Of a DNA stretch of 64,000 bases, positions 53,773 to 62,548 are shown piece by piece (the stretch's first letter is position 1; every line of letters begins with the position of its first letter). A model generated the notes under the pieces. That model was not told the origin of the DNA, did not search any database, and worked only from the letters and a program-made list of their open reading frames with translations. The position numbers and the translations under genes are program-made. Origin of the DNA: Azospirillum cavernae. Its GTDB lineage: Bacteria; Pseudomonadota; Alphaproteobacteria; Azospirillales; Azospirillaceae. The stretch spans positions 1,195,001 to 1,259,000 of the forward strand of contig NZ_QYUL01000001.1 in assembly GCF_003590795.1 (NCBI RefSeq), read 5' to 3'.

Positions 53773-53821
53773 CCAAAACAGAAAGCGGGCCGGGCGCCCC
53801 GGACAGGCGGCCCCCGGCCCG
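53773..53821 (-). terminator. Rho-independent terminator after etfA
   Basis: A GC-rich stem with a few mismatches (CGGGCCGGGGGCCG with CGCCCGGCCCG on the minus strand) is followed by CTTTCTGTTTT. It ends the etfBA transcript. Confidence 0.7.
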
Positions 53822-53853
53822 TAAAGTTCACCACACCACCTGCGAGGGGCGGG

Positions 53854-54792
53854 TCACAGAGCCTGCTGGAGTTCCGGCAGGGCTTTGAACAGGTCCGCCA
53901 CCAGACCGTAATCGGCGACCTGGAAGATCGGCGCCTCTTCGTCCTTGTTGATGGCGACGATGATTTTGCTGTCCTTCATCCCGGCCAGATGCTGGATGGC
54001 GCCGGAGATGCCGACGGCGATGTAGAGATCCGGGGCGACGATCTTGCCGGTTTGACCAACCTGATAGTCGTTGGGCACGAAACCGGCGTCCACGGCGGCG
54101 CGGCTGGCCCCGACGGCGGCGCCCAGCTTGTCGGCGATGCCCTCCAGCAGCGGGAAATTCTCGCCCGACTGCATGCCGCGACCGCCGGAAATGACGATGC
54201 GGGCGGCGGTCAGCTCGGGACGCTCCGACTTTGACAATTCCGCCGACAGGAAGCTGGACAGGCCGGGATCGCCCGCCGAAGCGACGGTTTCGACCGGGGC
54301 GGAGCCGCCAGTCGCCGCCGCCTCGAACGCCGTGCCGCGCACGGTGATGATCTTCACCGAATCCTTGCTCTGAACGGTGGCGATGGCGTTGCCCGCGTAG
54401 ATCGGGCGTTCAAAGCTGTCCGTCGAGACCACGCCGGTGATGTCGGAAATCGCGGCGACGTCGAGCAGAGCGGCGACACGCGGCAGCACATTTTTGCCAA
54501 CCGAGGTGGCCGGGGCCAAAATGTGGCTGTAACCGCCCGCAAGCCGCACCAGCAGCGCCGCCACCGGCTCGGCCAGCGCGTGCTCATAGGCCGCGTCATC
54601 GGCCAACAGCACCTTGGCGACCCCGGCGACCGAGGCGGCGGCGGCGGCGACGCCCTGCGCGCCCTTGCCCGCGACCAGAAGGTGAAGGTCCCCGCCACCC
54701 GCCGCAGCGATCTTGGCGGCGGCGGTGACGGCGTTCAGGGTGGCCGACTTCAGCGAGACATTGTCGTGTTCGGCCAGAATCAGGATCGTCAT
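53854..54792 (-). CDS. etfA: Electron transfer flavoprotein alpha subunit
   Basis: A 312-residue ETF alpha subunit. The C-terminal FAD domain has [40 protein letters not shown], and [21 protein letters not shown]. With EtfB it takes electrons from acyl-CoA dehydrogenases and passes them to ETF:quinone oxidoreductase. It follows etfB by two bases. The surrounding fadD and thioesterase genes fit fatty-acid oxidation. Confidence 0.97.
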   Translation of the reverse strand: MTILILAEHDNVSLKSATLNAVTAAAKIAAAGGGDLHLLVAGKGAQGVAAAAASVAGVAKVLLADDAAYEHALAEPVAALLVRLAGGYSHILAPATSVGKNVLPRVAALLDVAAISDITGVVSTDSFERPIYAGNAIATVQSKDSVKIITVRGTAFEAAATGGSAPVETVASAGDPGLSSFLSAELSKSERPELTAARIVISGGRGMQSGENFPLLEGIADKLGAAVGASRAAVDAGFVPNDYQVGQTGKIVAPDLYIAVGISGAIQHLAGMKDSKIIVAINKDEEAPIFQVADYGLVADLFKALPELQQAL

Positions 54793-54794
54793 GG

Positions 54795-55544
<750 letters not shown>

Positions 55545-55559
55545 GGTGACGGCCTCCTT

Positions 55560-55589
55560 GGCGTTCAGAACTTTGGCGTTCAGGACTTT
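55560..55589. repeat. 15-bp tandem direct repeat before etfB
   Basis: Two copies of a 15-base unit (GGCGTTCAGAACTTT and GGCGTTCAGGACTTT) lie head to tail 16 bases upstream of the etfB start, in the gap to the thioesterase gene. Confidence 0.8.
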
Positions 55590-55612
55590 TTGTTTGCGAC
55601 AATCGGCGGAAT

Positions 55613-56146
55613 TCAGACGGCGGCGGCGGACAGCGGTTGCCCGCGCCACGCGGCGACCGCGTCGGGCATCGGCGGCGACGGGCAATCGACGCCCAACGCG
55701 GCCAGCACCTCCAGCGGCGGCACGACGGCGCCGCGCGTGACGAAGGCCCCCTGCACCACCGCCAGCGCGGCGGTGCCGCTGGCGGTTTCCAGCCGGTGTT
55801 CCATGAAAATATATTTCTCGTCCCAGCACAGCACGCGGCTGACCAGGGTGAAAGGCTGGAACGGTTTCAGCGAACGGCGAAAGCGGATGTTCGCCGCGCC
55901 CAGCACCGGCTGCCAGCGGTTTTTCAGGATGGCGTTGCCCAACCCCACCCGGATCATCAGATCCGTCCGGCCCAAATCCATCAGGCTGAAATAGCGGGCG
56001 TTGGTCATGTGCATGTTCAGGTCGAGATCGGTCGGCCAGACGCGAAAGCGCAGAACCGAATTCTCAAGAAAGCCAATGCCCCGCCCCCGCCACACGGCGG
56101 TGAGGGCGCACAGGATCACGCCGAACAGGCGGAAGATCAGGTTCAT
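55613..56146 (-). CDS. Thioesterase-family protein (THEM6/4HBT-like)
   Basis: A 177-residue hotdog-fold thioesterase with an N-terminal hydrophobic segment ([19 protein letters not shown]). The core has [19 protein letters not shown], which carries the 4HBT Asp and the N-M-H turn, and [18 protein letters not shown]. It probably hydrolyses acyl-CoA or acyl-ACP at the membrane. It is followed by etfB after 68 bases and lies in a fatty-acid gene block. Confidence 0.88.
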   Translation of the reverse strand: MNLIFRLFGVILCALTAVWRGRGIGFLENSVLRFRVWPTDLDLNMHMTNARYFSLMDLGRTDLMIRVGLGNAILKNRWQPVLGAANIRFRRSLKPFQPFTLVSRVLCWDEKYIFMEHRLETASGTAALAVVQGAFVTRGAVVPPLEVLAALGVDCPSPPMPDAVAAWRGQPLSAAAV

Positions 56147-56268
56147 CCCCGTCCCCCGCCGCTGTTCCGGCGCGCCGCGTGGCGTCGCGCCGTTGTCGTC
56201 TGCACCGTCATGCTCTCAATCCTCCCCGGTGTCGGCTGGCGCCGGGGCGGCGTCGGAAGCCGTCCGGC

Positions 56269-56658
56269 TCAGGCGTCCTTGCCGGGGCTGCGCTCCGACA
56301 GGGTGTTGGACACCTGCAACTCGATCTCTTTCAACTCGTAAACCGTCGCTTCCAGATCCTCGCGCTGCTGCTCAAGGTCCTTCAGGCGCTTTTGCACCCG
56401 TTTCAACAGGTTGCGCTGCTGCTCCACCCCGCCATCGACGTTGTAGAGGTCGAGATATTCGCGGATTTCCGCCAAGGAAAAGCCCAGACGCTTGCCGCGC
56501 AGGATCAGCTTCAGCCGGGCGCGGTCGCGCTTGGTGTAGACCCGGTTGTTGCCGACGCGGTTCGGCGCCAGCAGCCCCTTGACCTCGTAAAAGCGCAGAG
56601 CGCGCGGCGTGATGTTCAGCTCTTCCGCAAGCTGATTGACCGTGTAGAGCTGTTCCAT
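56269..56658 (-). CDS. MerR-family transcriptional regulator, LiuR-like
   Basis: A 129-residue MerR regulator: N-terminal winged helix (YTVNQLAEELNITPRALRFYEVKGLL; RVYTKRDRARLKLILRGKRLGF) and a C-terminal dimerisation coiled coil. No metal-binding Cys pair is present, consistent with acyl-CoA-responsive LiuR relatives that govern branched-chain amino acid and fatty-acid genes. The ATG at MEQLYTVN is used. Its promoter has TTGACG, a 19-base spacer, and TATCAT, with a palindromic site across the -35, suggesting autoregulation. Confidence 0.88.
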   Translation of the reverse strand: MEQLYTVNQLAEELNITPRALRFYEVKGLLAPNRVGNNRVYTKRDRARLKLILRGKRLGFSLAEIREYLDLYNVDGGVEQQRNLLKRVQKRLKDLEQQREDLEATVYELKEIELQVSNTLSERSPGKDA

Positions 56659-56738
56659 CCCTGGGATAACCTTCATTCGCATCCGTCATGCCGGACGCGC
56701 CATGCCCGACGGGCGGGACATAGCACAGGGACGGCGCC

Positions 56739-56769
56739 ATGATAAGGCTTCCCTTTACGTCTCCGTCAA
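56739..56769 (-). promoter_or_regulatory. MerR-type promoter of the regulator gene (19-base spacer)
   Basis: On the minus strand TTGACG and TATCAT are separated by 19 bases, the over-long spacing that MerR activators correct. The start codon is about 80 bases downstream of the -10. Confidence 0.6.
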
Positions 56770-56770
56770 C
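56754..56770. promoter_or_regulatory. Candidate MerR (LiuR-like) operator, copy 1
   Basis: TTTACGTCTCCGTCAAC matches 14 of 17 positions of the reverse complement of the site in the fadD-SCP2 gap. Two ACGT-like cores six bases apart and flanking TT/AA fit MerR-family operators. It lies at the MerR promoter. Confidence 0.6.
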
Positions 56771-56784
56771 GAACTGACTTCGGG

Positions 56785-58524
56785 TCATCCCGCCGCCTTC
56801 TGCGCGGCCACCGCCAACGCCTCCGCGATCAGCTCCTTTTTCGACAGCTTGCCCACGGCGGTTTTCGGCAGTTCGGCGCGGAACTCGATGGCCGAGGGCA
56901 TTTCGATGCGCGAAATCTTGTCCCGCAGGAAATCCTTCAACCCCTCCGCCGTCAGGGTCGCGCCCGGCGTCAGTTGGACGAAGGCCTTCGGCGTCTGGCC
57001 GCGATACTCGTCGGGCAGGCCGATCACGCAGGCGGCGACGACGTCGGGATGCTGGTAGATCGCCTCCTCGATCATGCGCGGATACACGTTGTAACCGCTG
57101 CAAATGATGAGATCCTTCAGGCGGTCGAGCAGGAAGACGTAACCATCCTCGTCCATCGTGCCGACGTCGCCGGTGAACAGGAAGCCGTCGACGATGGTCC
57201 GCGCGCTTTCCTCTTCCCGGCCCCAATAGCCCGCCATGACGTTGGGTCCAGCGATGGCGACCTGCCCCTTTTCGCCAACGCCCAAGAGCTGCGACGGGTC
57301 GTCCAGGCCACGAATCTGGATGGTGATTCCGGGCAGCGGCAAGCCGATGGAGCCTTCCTTGTTCACCCCAACCAGCGGGTTGGCGGCGCAGACCGGGGAG
57401 GCTTCCGACAGGCCGTAGCCCTCCACCAGAACGCAGCCGGTCGCCTGTTCCCACTGGCGCTTCAGCTCCATCGGCAGCGGCGCGCCGCCGGAGATGCAAT
57501 AGCGGATGGAGTTCAGCGGGTAGCGCCCGACCTGCGGGTGCGACAGCAGCGCCTTGTACATGGTCGGCACGCCGGGAACGAGCGTCGGCTTGCGCTTGGC
57601 GATGGTCTTCAAGACCTGTTCGGCCTCAAAACGCGGCAACATAATCAGCTCAGCGCCCGAGGCCAAGCCGAGGTTCAACACCACCGTCATGGCGAACACA
57701 TGGAAGAAGGGCAGCACCGCCAACACCCGTTCCTGGCCCAACGCCATGCCGGGGAACCAAGCCATCACCTGCCGGGCGTTGGCCAGCAGATTGTGATGGG
57801 TCAGCATCGCCCCCTTTGGCACGCCGGTGGTGCCGCCGGTGTATTGCAGCACCGCCACGTCGCGCATCGGGTCGATCGTCACCGGGCGCAGCGTGCCGTC
57901 GTTGATGAGCAGCGTGTCGAAATCAATGTGCTTGGCGTCCTGCGGGATGGCCGACACCTCGCTGCGCTTGAGCACGCGGAACAGCACGCCCTTCACCTTG
58001 GGCAGGATGGTCGGCATCCGGCAGACGACGACGCGCTTCAACCGGGTCCGCTCCAGCATCAGGGCGACGCGCGGGTAAATCTGCTTCAGGTCGAGCGTGA
58101 CCATGATGTCGGTCAGCGAATCCTCGATCTGGTGCTCCAACTCCCGCTCGACATAGAGCGGGTTGTAGTTCACCACCGTGCCGCCCGCCTTCAGGACGCC
58201 GAAATAGGAGATGACGTAGGTCGGCGAGTTGGGCAGGCACAGGCCAACGCGAATCCCCGGCCCCACCCCCATGTCCTGAAAGCCGCGCGCCGCCCGGTTC
58301 ACCAGAGCCAGCACCTCGGCGTAGCTGTAGCGGAGTCCCATGAAGTCCAGGCACGGCCGGTCGGCGTAGCGCGTCGCCGCGTCCTCGAACAATTGATGCA
58401 TGGGCATCGGCGCGAAGCTCTGATCCCACGCGATGTTTTCGGGATAATGCGCCAGCCAGGGCCGCTGTTCGGACGGCGACGGAACGCCGGTCAACCGGCC
58501 TGTGTGCGCAAGCGTGTCGGACAT
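56785..58524 (-). CDS. fadD: Long-chain-fatty-acid-CoA ligase
   Basis: A 579-residue adenylate-forming enzyme that activates fatty acids to acyl-CoA. Motifs: P-loop YTGGTTGVPKGAMLTH near residue 225, GYGLSEASPVCAANP, the hinge DRLKDLIICSGYNVYP, and the C-terminal Lys in PKTAVGKLSKKEL. AAGGGGAG precedes the ATG. The gene is divergent from the SCP2 gene and has the MerR gene downstream; sites before both genes suggest MerR control. It fits the ETF and thioesterase block. Confidence 0.95.
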   Translation of the reverse strand: MSDTLAHTGRLTGVPSPSEQRPWLAHYPENIAWDQSFAPMPMHQLFEDAATRYADRPCLDFMGLRYSYAEVLALVNRAARGFQDMGVGPGIRVGLCLPNSPTYVISYFGVLKAGGTVVNYNPLYVERELEHQIEDSLTDIMVTLDLKQIYPRVALMLERTRLKRVVVCRMPTILPKVKGVLFRVLKRSEVSAIPQDAKHIDFDTLLINDGTLRPVTIDPMRDVAVLQYTGGTTGVPKGAMLTHHNLLANARQVMAWFPGMALGQERVLAVLPFFHVFAMTVVLNLGLASGAELIMLPRFEAEQVLKTIAKRKPTLVPGVPTMYKALLSHPQVGRYPLNSIRYCISGGAPLPMELKRQWEQATGCVLVEGYGLSEASPVCAANPLVGVNKEGSIGLPLPGITIQIRGLDDPSQLLGVGEKGQVAIAGPNVMAGYWGREEESARTIVDGFLFTGDVGTMDEDGYVFLLDRLKDLIICSGYNVYPRMIEEAIYQHPDVVAACVIGLPDEYRGQTPKAFVQLTPGATLTAEGLKDFLRDKISRIEMPSAIEFRAELPKTAVGKLSKKELIAEALAVAAQKAAG

Positions 58525-58615
58525 TCGGTTTCGCTCCCCTTGGCGATTGGCGCGTTCCTGGATCGTCGCCGCGCCGGGTGTTCCCGTGGGCCGCCTGGAA
58601 CCTATTCGTTATGAC

Positions 58616-58632
58616 GTTGACGTAAACGTAAC
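58616..58632. promoter_or_regulatory. Candidate MerR (LiuR-like) operator, copy 2
   Basis: GTTGACGTAAACGTAAC lies in the divergent fadD-SCP2 region and overlaps the -35 of the plus-strand promoter (TTGACG, 17 bases, TACTGT at 58640). It closely matches the reverse complement of the site at the MerR promoter. Two ACGT cores are six bases apart. Confidence 0.6.
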
Positions 58633-58684
58633 TCAGGCTTACTGTCAAGAGCCGTTGCACGAACAATCTTTGGAGACTGCATTC

Positions 58685-58987
58685 ATGGTCGAGGACATCT
58701 TGAGCGAAATGCGCGCCCGCTCCGCGACGCTGCGCAGCCTGAACGCCTCGGTTCGCTTCGTTCTGGGCAAGGACGGGGAGATCATTCACCTCGACGCCCG
58801 CAGCAACCCGATCGCCATCACCCAGGACGATCAAGACGCCGACTGCACCATCCGCATTTCGCCGGAAAATCTGGCCAAGCTCATCAACGGCAAACTCAAC
58901 CCGATGCTGGCCTTCACCATGGGCAAGCTGAAGGTCGAAGGGTCGATGGGCATCGCCATGAAGCTGGCCCAACTGCTCGACGAATAA
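58685..58987 (+). CDS. SCP2 sterol-binding domain protein
   Basis: A 100-residue single SCP2 domain, a hydrophobic-ligand (lipid or acyl-CoA) carrier. Features are FVLGKDGEIIHLDARSNP, DCTIRISPENLAKLINGKLNP and the final amphipathic GSMGIAMKLAQLLDE. GGAGA precedes the ATG. It is divergent from fadD with a shared putative MerR site, so it may shuttle acyl-CoA for the pathway. Confidence 0.9.
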   Translation: MVEDILSEMRARSATLRSLNASVRFVLGKDGEIIHLDARSNPIAITQDDQDADCTIRISPENLAKLINGKLNPMLAFTMGKLKVEGSMGIAMKLAQLLDE

Positions 58988-59004
58988 GCCAGACCGACCG
59001 CAAG

Positions 59005-59036
59005 ACCAAACCGACCGCCCAATCAAACCGACCGCC
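59005..59036. repeat. Tandem 17-bp repeat downstream of the SCP2 gene
   Basis: CAAACCGACCGCC recurs with a 17-base period, with a third partial copy (GACCGACCGC) just before. It lies in the gap to the DUF6134 gene and looks like a slippage array. Confidence 0.7.
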
Positions 59037-59084
59037 AGAGTCGAGTCGCTCCGTCATTCATCACATTGGGGAGGAAACCGAATC

Positions 59085-59732
59085 ATGTCCAACACGCTCC
59101 GCGCCACGCTGGCGGCCACGCTCCTGCTGTCGCCGCTGGCGGGCCTGCCGTCCGCCGCCAACGCCGCCAGCGCGCCGCGCACCCTGACCTACAACATCCT
59201 GATGGGCGACGATCCCATCGGCAGCGAAGAGGTGAAGCTGGAGCCGCAGGGCGACCGCACCAAGGTGACGGTCACGGCCACCACGCGGGTGAAAGTGCTG
59301 TTCATCAACTTCCGCTACGACCACAAGCGGGAAGAGCTGTGGAAAGGCTCCACGCTGGAATCGATGAAGGCGACGACCGACGACGACGGCACGCCGCACG
59401 CGCTGGAACTGACCAGCAAAAGCGGCGGCTACACCCTGACCGCCGACGGCAAGCCGTCCGACCTGCCCGCCACCGCCCTGCCGCTGACGCTGTGGACCTC
59501 GGAAGTGGTCAAGCGCGCGCCGCTGTTCTCGCTGATCGACGGCGCCCGTTACACGGTGACGTCAAAGGCGCTGGGCGCCGAAACCATCGAGGCCGGGGGC
59601 CGCAAAATCGAGGCGCAGCATCACCGGATCGAGGGCGATGTGGAGCGCGACCTGTGGTACGCCGCCGACGGCACCTTGTTGAAAACCCGCTTCAAGCGCA
59701 GCGGCTATGATATCACCTATGTCCTGAAGTGA
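59085..59732 (+). CDS. DUF6134-family exported protein
   Basis: A 215-residue periplasmic protein: signal peptide (cleavage near AANAAS) then a beta-rich lipocalin-like fold typical of DUF6134, with YNILMGDDPIGSEEVKLEP, FINFRYDHKREELWKG and the C-terminal end DGTLLKTRFKRSGYDITYVL. Such proteins resemble lipid-binding barrels, but the function is unknown. It sits between an SCP2 gene and a DUF1488 gene on the plus strand. Confidence 0.82.
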   Translation: MSNTLRATLAATLLLSPLAGLPSAANAASAPRTLTYNILMGDDPIGSEEVKLEPQGDRTKVTVTATTRVKVLFINFRYDHKREELWKGSTLESMKATTDDDGTPHALELTSKSGGYTLTADGKPSDLPATALPLTLWTSEVVKRAPLFSLIDGARYTVTSKALGAETIEAGGRKIEAQHHRIEGDVERDLWYAADGTLLKTRFKRSGYDITYVLK

Positions 59733-59751
59733 GTTTTGCCTTGAGGGTGTG

Positions 59752-60036
59752 ATGCCGATCTTCGTGTTCCCCGACGATCCGATCTGGAACGAGGAGGCCG
59801 ACGCCGTCGAGTTCGCGGTTGAGGTCGGGGAGTATCAGGGCCGCGTCTTTCTCACCCGCCGCGTCCTGCAAAGCTTTGCCGGCCATCGCCCGCAGCCCGA
59901 CGAGGCGGTTCAGCAGGTTTGCATGAACCGCCAAGTCTTCGACCGCGCGGCGGAGTTGCGGATTCTCGACCGCGCGCTCGACCCCGACGCCAACATCCAC
60001 CTGACCGCCCGCGACGTCACGCGGGCTGCGAGCTGA
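59752..60036 (+). CDS. DUF1488-family protein
   Basis: A 94-residue small protein (DUF1488) with the family phrases FPDDPIWNEEADAVEF and VFLTRRVLQSF. The ATG at 59752 is used; a GTG one codon earlier is possible. Its last 20 bases overlap the convergent GerW-like gene. Function unknown. Confidence 0.82.
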   Translation: MPIFVFPDDPIWNEEADAVEFAVEVGEYQGRVFLTRRVLQSFAGHRPQPDEAVQQVCMNRQVFDRAAELRILDRALDPDANIHLTARDVTRAAS

Positions 60037-60406
60037 CCTCGGTCCCGCTGGTGGGCGCCGTCCGCTTGTAGGTGTTGGTGGCGTCGGACACCATTTGCGC
60101 GATGGATTGATGCGCCGGGCCGGTGGTTTCGTGCGGCAGGACTTTCATCTCCACCCCGTCCGGGCCGATGATCAGCACCGCGCAGGGGATCACCCCGCCG
60201 CCGCCGCCGCCGCCCAACGATTCGCCGAGAAAGCTGCCGCCGCCGGTTCCGATGCCGAAGCTGGTGATGATCAGGGGAACGATGGTGTAATCGCCGATGG
60301 TCAGCGGCTTGCCGACCGCGCCCTTCGACAAAATCTTTTCAAACTCTTCCGAGGTGGCCTTCATCAGATCCACCGTCGGGTCGGTCATGCACAAAAACGG
60401 GTTCAT
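60017..60406 (-). CDS. GerW/YtfJ-like sporulation-family protein
   Basis: A 129-residue protein of the GerW (YtfJ) family: GKPLTIGDYTIVPLIITSFGIG and the C-terminal VIPCAVLIIGPDGVEMKVL, with a seven-residue Gly run. In Bacillus the homologue is a spore germination factor; this organism has no sign of sporulation, so a different role is likely. The start with GGAGGGG upstream is chosen; its 3' end overlaps the DUF1488 gene by 20 bases. Confidence 0.8.
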   Translation of the reverse strand: MNPFLCMTDPTVDLMKATSEEFEKILSKGAVGKPLTIGDYTIVPLIITSFGIGTGGGSFLGESLGGGGGGGVIPCAVLIIGPDGVEMKVLPHETTGPAHQSIAQMVSDATNTYKRTAPTSGTEVSSQPA

Positions 60407-60493
60407 CGGCCCCTCCATGCTGCGCTGCAAAATCTTAGCATGGAGGAGCAAACACGGGCAATCCGGCAACCGGAAGCCGAAAGAGCGCGCCGA

Positions 60494-60985
60494 TCAAGCG
60501 ATTTGCGCGTAGCCGCCCCGGAAATACAGCAACGGCGCGCCATCCTCGCGCGAGGCCAGACGACGGACGCGGCCCAGAACGATGACATGGTCGCCGCCGT
60601 CCAACAAATGCTCGCGGTCGCATTCCAGCCTGGCCAGACAGCCGCTCAAGACGGGCACGCCGCTGGCGGACGGCTCCACTGCGACGCCGCTCCAGCGGTC
60701 GTCCAAATCCCGGCGCGAGAAACGGCCCGACAACTCTTCCTGATCGGCGGCCAAAATATTGACCACGAAGGACGGCGCGGCGGAAAAAGCGGCGAAGGAC
60801 GCCGCCGTGCGGCCCAAACAGAACTGCACCAGCGGCGGGTCGAGCGACACCGAGGAGAAGGAGTTCACCGTCACGCCGACCGGCGCGCCATCCGGCGCCA
60901 GAGTCGTGATGACGGCGATGCCGGTGGCGAAACAGCCCAGCGCGCTGCGGAAGGCGCGGGGATCAAGCGGCGGTGTGGAGGTCAT
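60494..60985 (-). CDS. Flavin reductase-like domain protein
   Basis: A 163-residue FMN-binding split-barrel protein: RSALGCFATGIAVITTLAPD, VGVTVNSFSSVSLDPPLVQFCLG and DHVIVLGRVRRL. Such proteins supply reduced FMN to monooxygenases or act as independent flavin reductases. The ATG at MTSTPPLDPRAF is used; the upstream in-frame extension is rejected. No partner monooxygenase is adjacent. Confidence 0.92.
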   Translation of the reverse strand: MTSTPPLDPRAFRSALGCFATGIAVITTLAPDGAPVGVTVNSFSSVSLDPPLVQFCLGRTAASFAAFSAAPSFVVNILAADQEELSGRFSRRDLDDRWSGVAVEPSASGVPVLSGCLARLECDREHLLDGGDHVIVLGRVRRLASREDGAPLLYFRGGYAQIA

Positions 60986-61203
60986 GACGGCCTGTGAGTG
61001 ACAGCGAAACGGCGATCCGTTGCCATTAACCCACCGTTGCGGTGGGCGCAAGGGCTTCTCCCCCGGATCGAAAAGCGTTAAAAGGATTTTAAGGAAGCTG
61101 GGGCAGCTTTCACCAGCGGCCTTAACACCAGCGGCAAGTGGCCGCGCGCTGGCGCGACGCCGGGCGACCCGCATCGCGCCGCCCCGCGCCACGCCGCCTT
61201 GAC

Positions 61204-62370
61204 ATGGACAGCATGAGCGCGAACCCAGCCGACGGCGAACGCCCGATCATCATCAAAAAGAAGAAGGCCGGACACGCGGGCGCCCATGGCGGCGCGTGGA
61301 AGGTGGCCTACGCCGATTTCGTGACGGCGATGATGGCGTTCTTTTTGTTGCTGTGGCTGCTGAACGTCACCACGTCCGACCAGCGCAAGGGCATCGCCGA
61401 TTATTTCTCGCCGGTGTCGGTCAGCCGGGAACAATCGGGTTCCGGCGGCATGCTGGGCGGCAAAACCATCACCGTTCCGGGCGCGCAGGTGTCCCCCTCC
61501 TCGCCGATGTCCGCCGACGTGCCGGTGTCCGGCCCACCCGGCTACTCCTCGCAAGAAAATGAGGACGCCGCCGACCCGACCGAGGCTGCCGCCGGTCCTG
61601 GCGCGGGAACCGGCCCCGGCCGCCCCGGCGCGGACGCCAACGCAAGCCCGAACGCCAGCGCCAGCGCCGCCGATCAAAAGAGCAACGAGTCGCGCGCCGA
61701 CTATCAACGGCGGATGGAGGAGATGGCCAAGCAATTGGGCGTTCCCGGCCAGAAACCCGGCGAGCGGCTGTCCGATTTCGGCGAGCGGGTGAAGGAAGCC
61801 GGAGAAAAGCTTCAGGACGCCCAGAAGGAAGCGCGCCAGTTCCAACAGGCCGCCACCGAAATCCGCCAAGCCATCCAATCGGTGCCGGAACTGGAGCCGC
61901 TGGCGCAAAATCTGATGATCGACCAGACGCCCGAAGGGTTGCGCATCCAGATCGTCGATCAGGACCGCGTGTCGATGTTCCCCGGCGGCTCCGGCCAAAT
62001 GTACCCGCAGACCCGCCAACTGGTGCAGCAGGTGGCCAAGGCGCTGGCGAAGCTGCCCAACAAGCTGTCGATCAGCGGCCACACCGACGGCACGCCGTTC
62101 GCCGCCGGATCGGGCCGCGACAATTGGGATCTGTCCAGCGAACGGGCCAACTCCACCCGCCGCGCGTTGATCGCGGGCGGCATCGACGAGAAGCGGATCC
62201 AGGACGTCGTCGGCAAGGCCGACCGCGACCCGCTGGCCCCCGACCAGCCGGGCAGCCCGCGCAACCGCCGGGTCAGCATGGTGTTGCTGCGCGAAACCCA
62301 AGCGGCGCCTCCTCCTCCCGGCGCCCCACCCGCGACCAAAGCAGCGCCCGCACCGGCGCCAAAGCGCTGA
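61204..62370 (+). CDS. motB: MotB-type flagellar motor protein with OmpA domain
   Basis: A 388-residue stator protein. A basic N-terminus (IIIKKKKAGHAG) precedes one membrane segment with AYADFVTAMMAFFLLLWLL, Asp38 being the proton-binding residue. A plug-like stretch and Gly/Ala-rich linker follow, then the OmpA/MotB peptidoglycan-binding domain: ISGHTDGTPFAAG and ERANSTRRALIAGGI. The C-terminal Ala-Pro tail is dispensable-looking. ATG at 61204 is used; a second in-frame ATG follows three codons on. No motA gene is in the window. Confidence 0.93.
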   Translation: MDSMSANPADGERPIIIKKKKAGHAGAHGGAWKVAYADFVTAMMAFFLLLWLLNVTTSDQRKGIADYFSPVSVSREQSGSGGMLGGKTITVPGAQVSPSSPMSADVPVSGPPGYSSQENEDAADPTEAAAGPGAGTGPGRPGADANASPNASASAADQKSNESRADYQRRMEEMAKQLGVPGQKPGERLSDFGERVKEAGEKLQDAQKEARQFQQAATEIRQAIQSVPELEPLAQNLMIDQTPEGLRIQIVDQDRVSMFPGGSGQMYPQTRQLVQQVAKALAKLPNKLSISGHTDGTPFAAGSGRDNWDLSSERANSTRRALIAGGIDEKRIQDVVGKADRDPLAPDQPGSPRNRRVSMVLLRETQAAPPPPGAPPATKAAPAPAPKR

Positions 62371-62548
62371 AACACTCCCAACAGCCAATCAAAAATCGCA
62401 TCCCTGCACCGCGTCACGCCCGGATTTCGCGCGTTTGCCCCTGTTCAAAGCGCGCGACGATGGGTCATACTTCCCAGACAACGTGATGCCGCCGGAACGA
62501 TGCCGTCCGGTCGGCGATGATCGGTCCGAGATAAGCGCGGGGGAGTCT

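Noticed and set aside
61078..62388. Minus-strand frame opposite motB
   Set aside because: The plus strand has the MotB Asp and OmpA motifs; the minus frame is a Gly/Arg-rich shadow.
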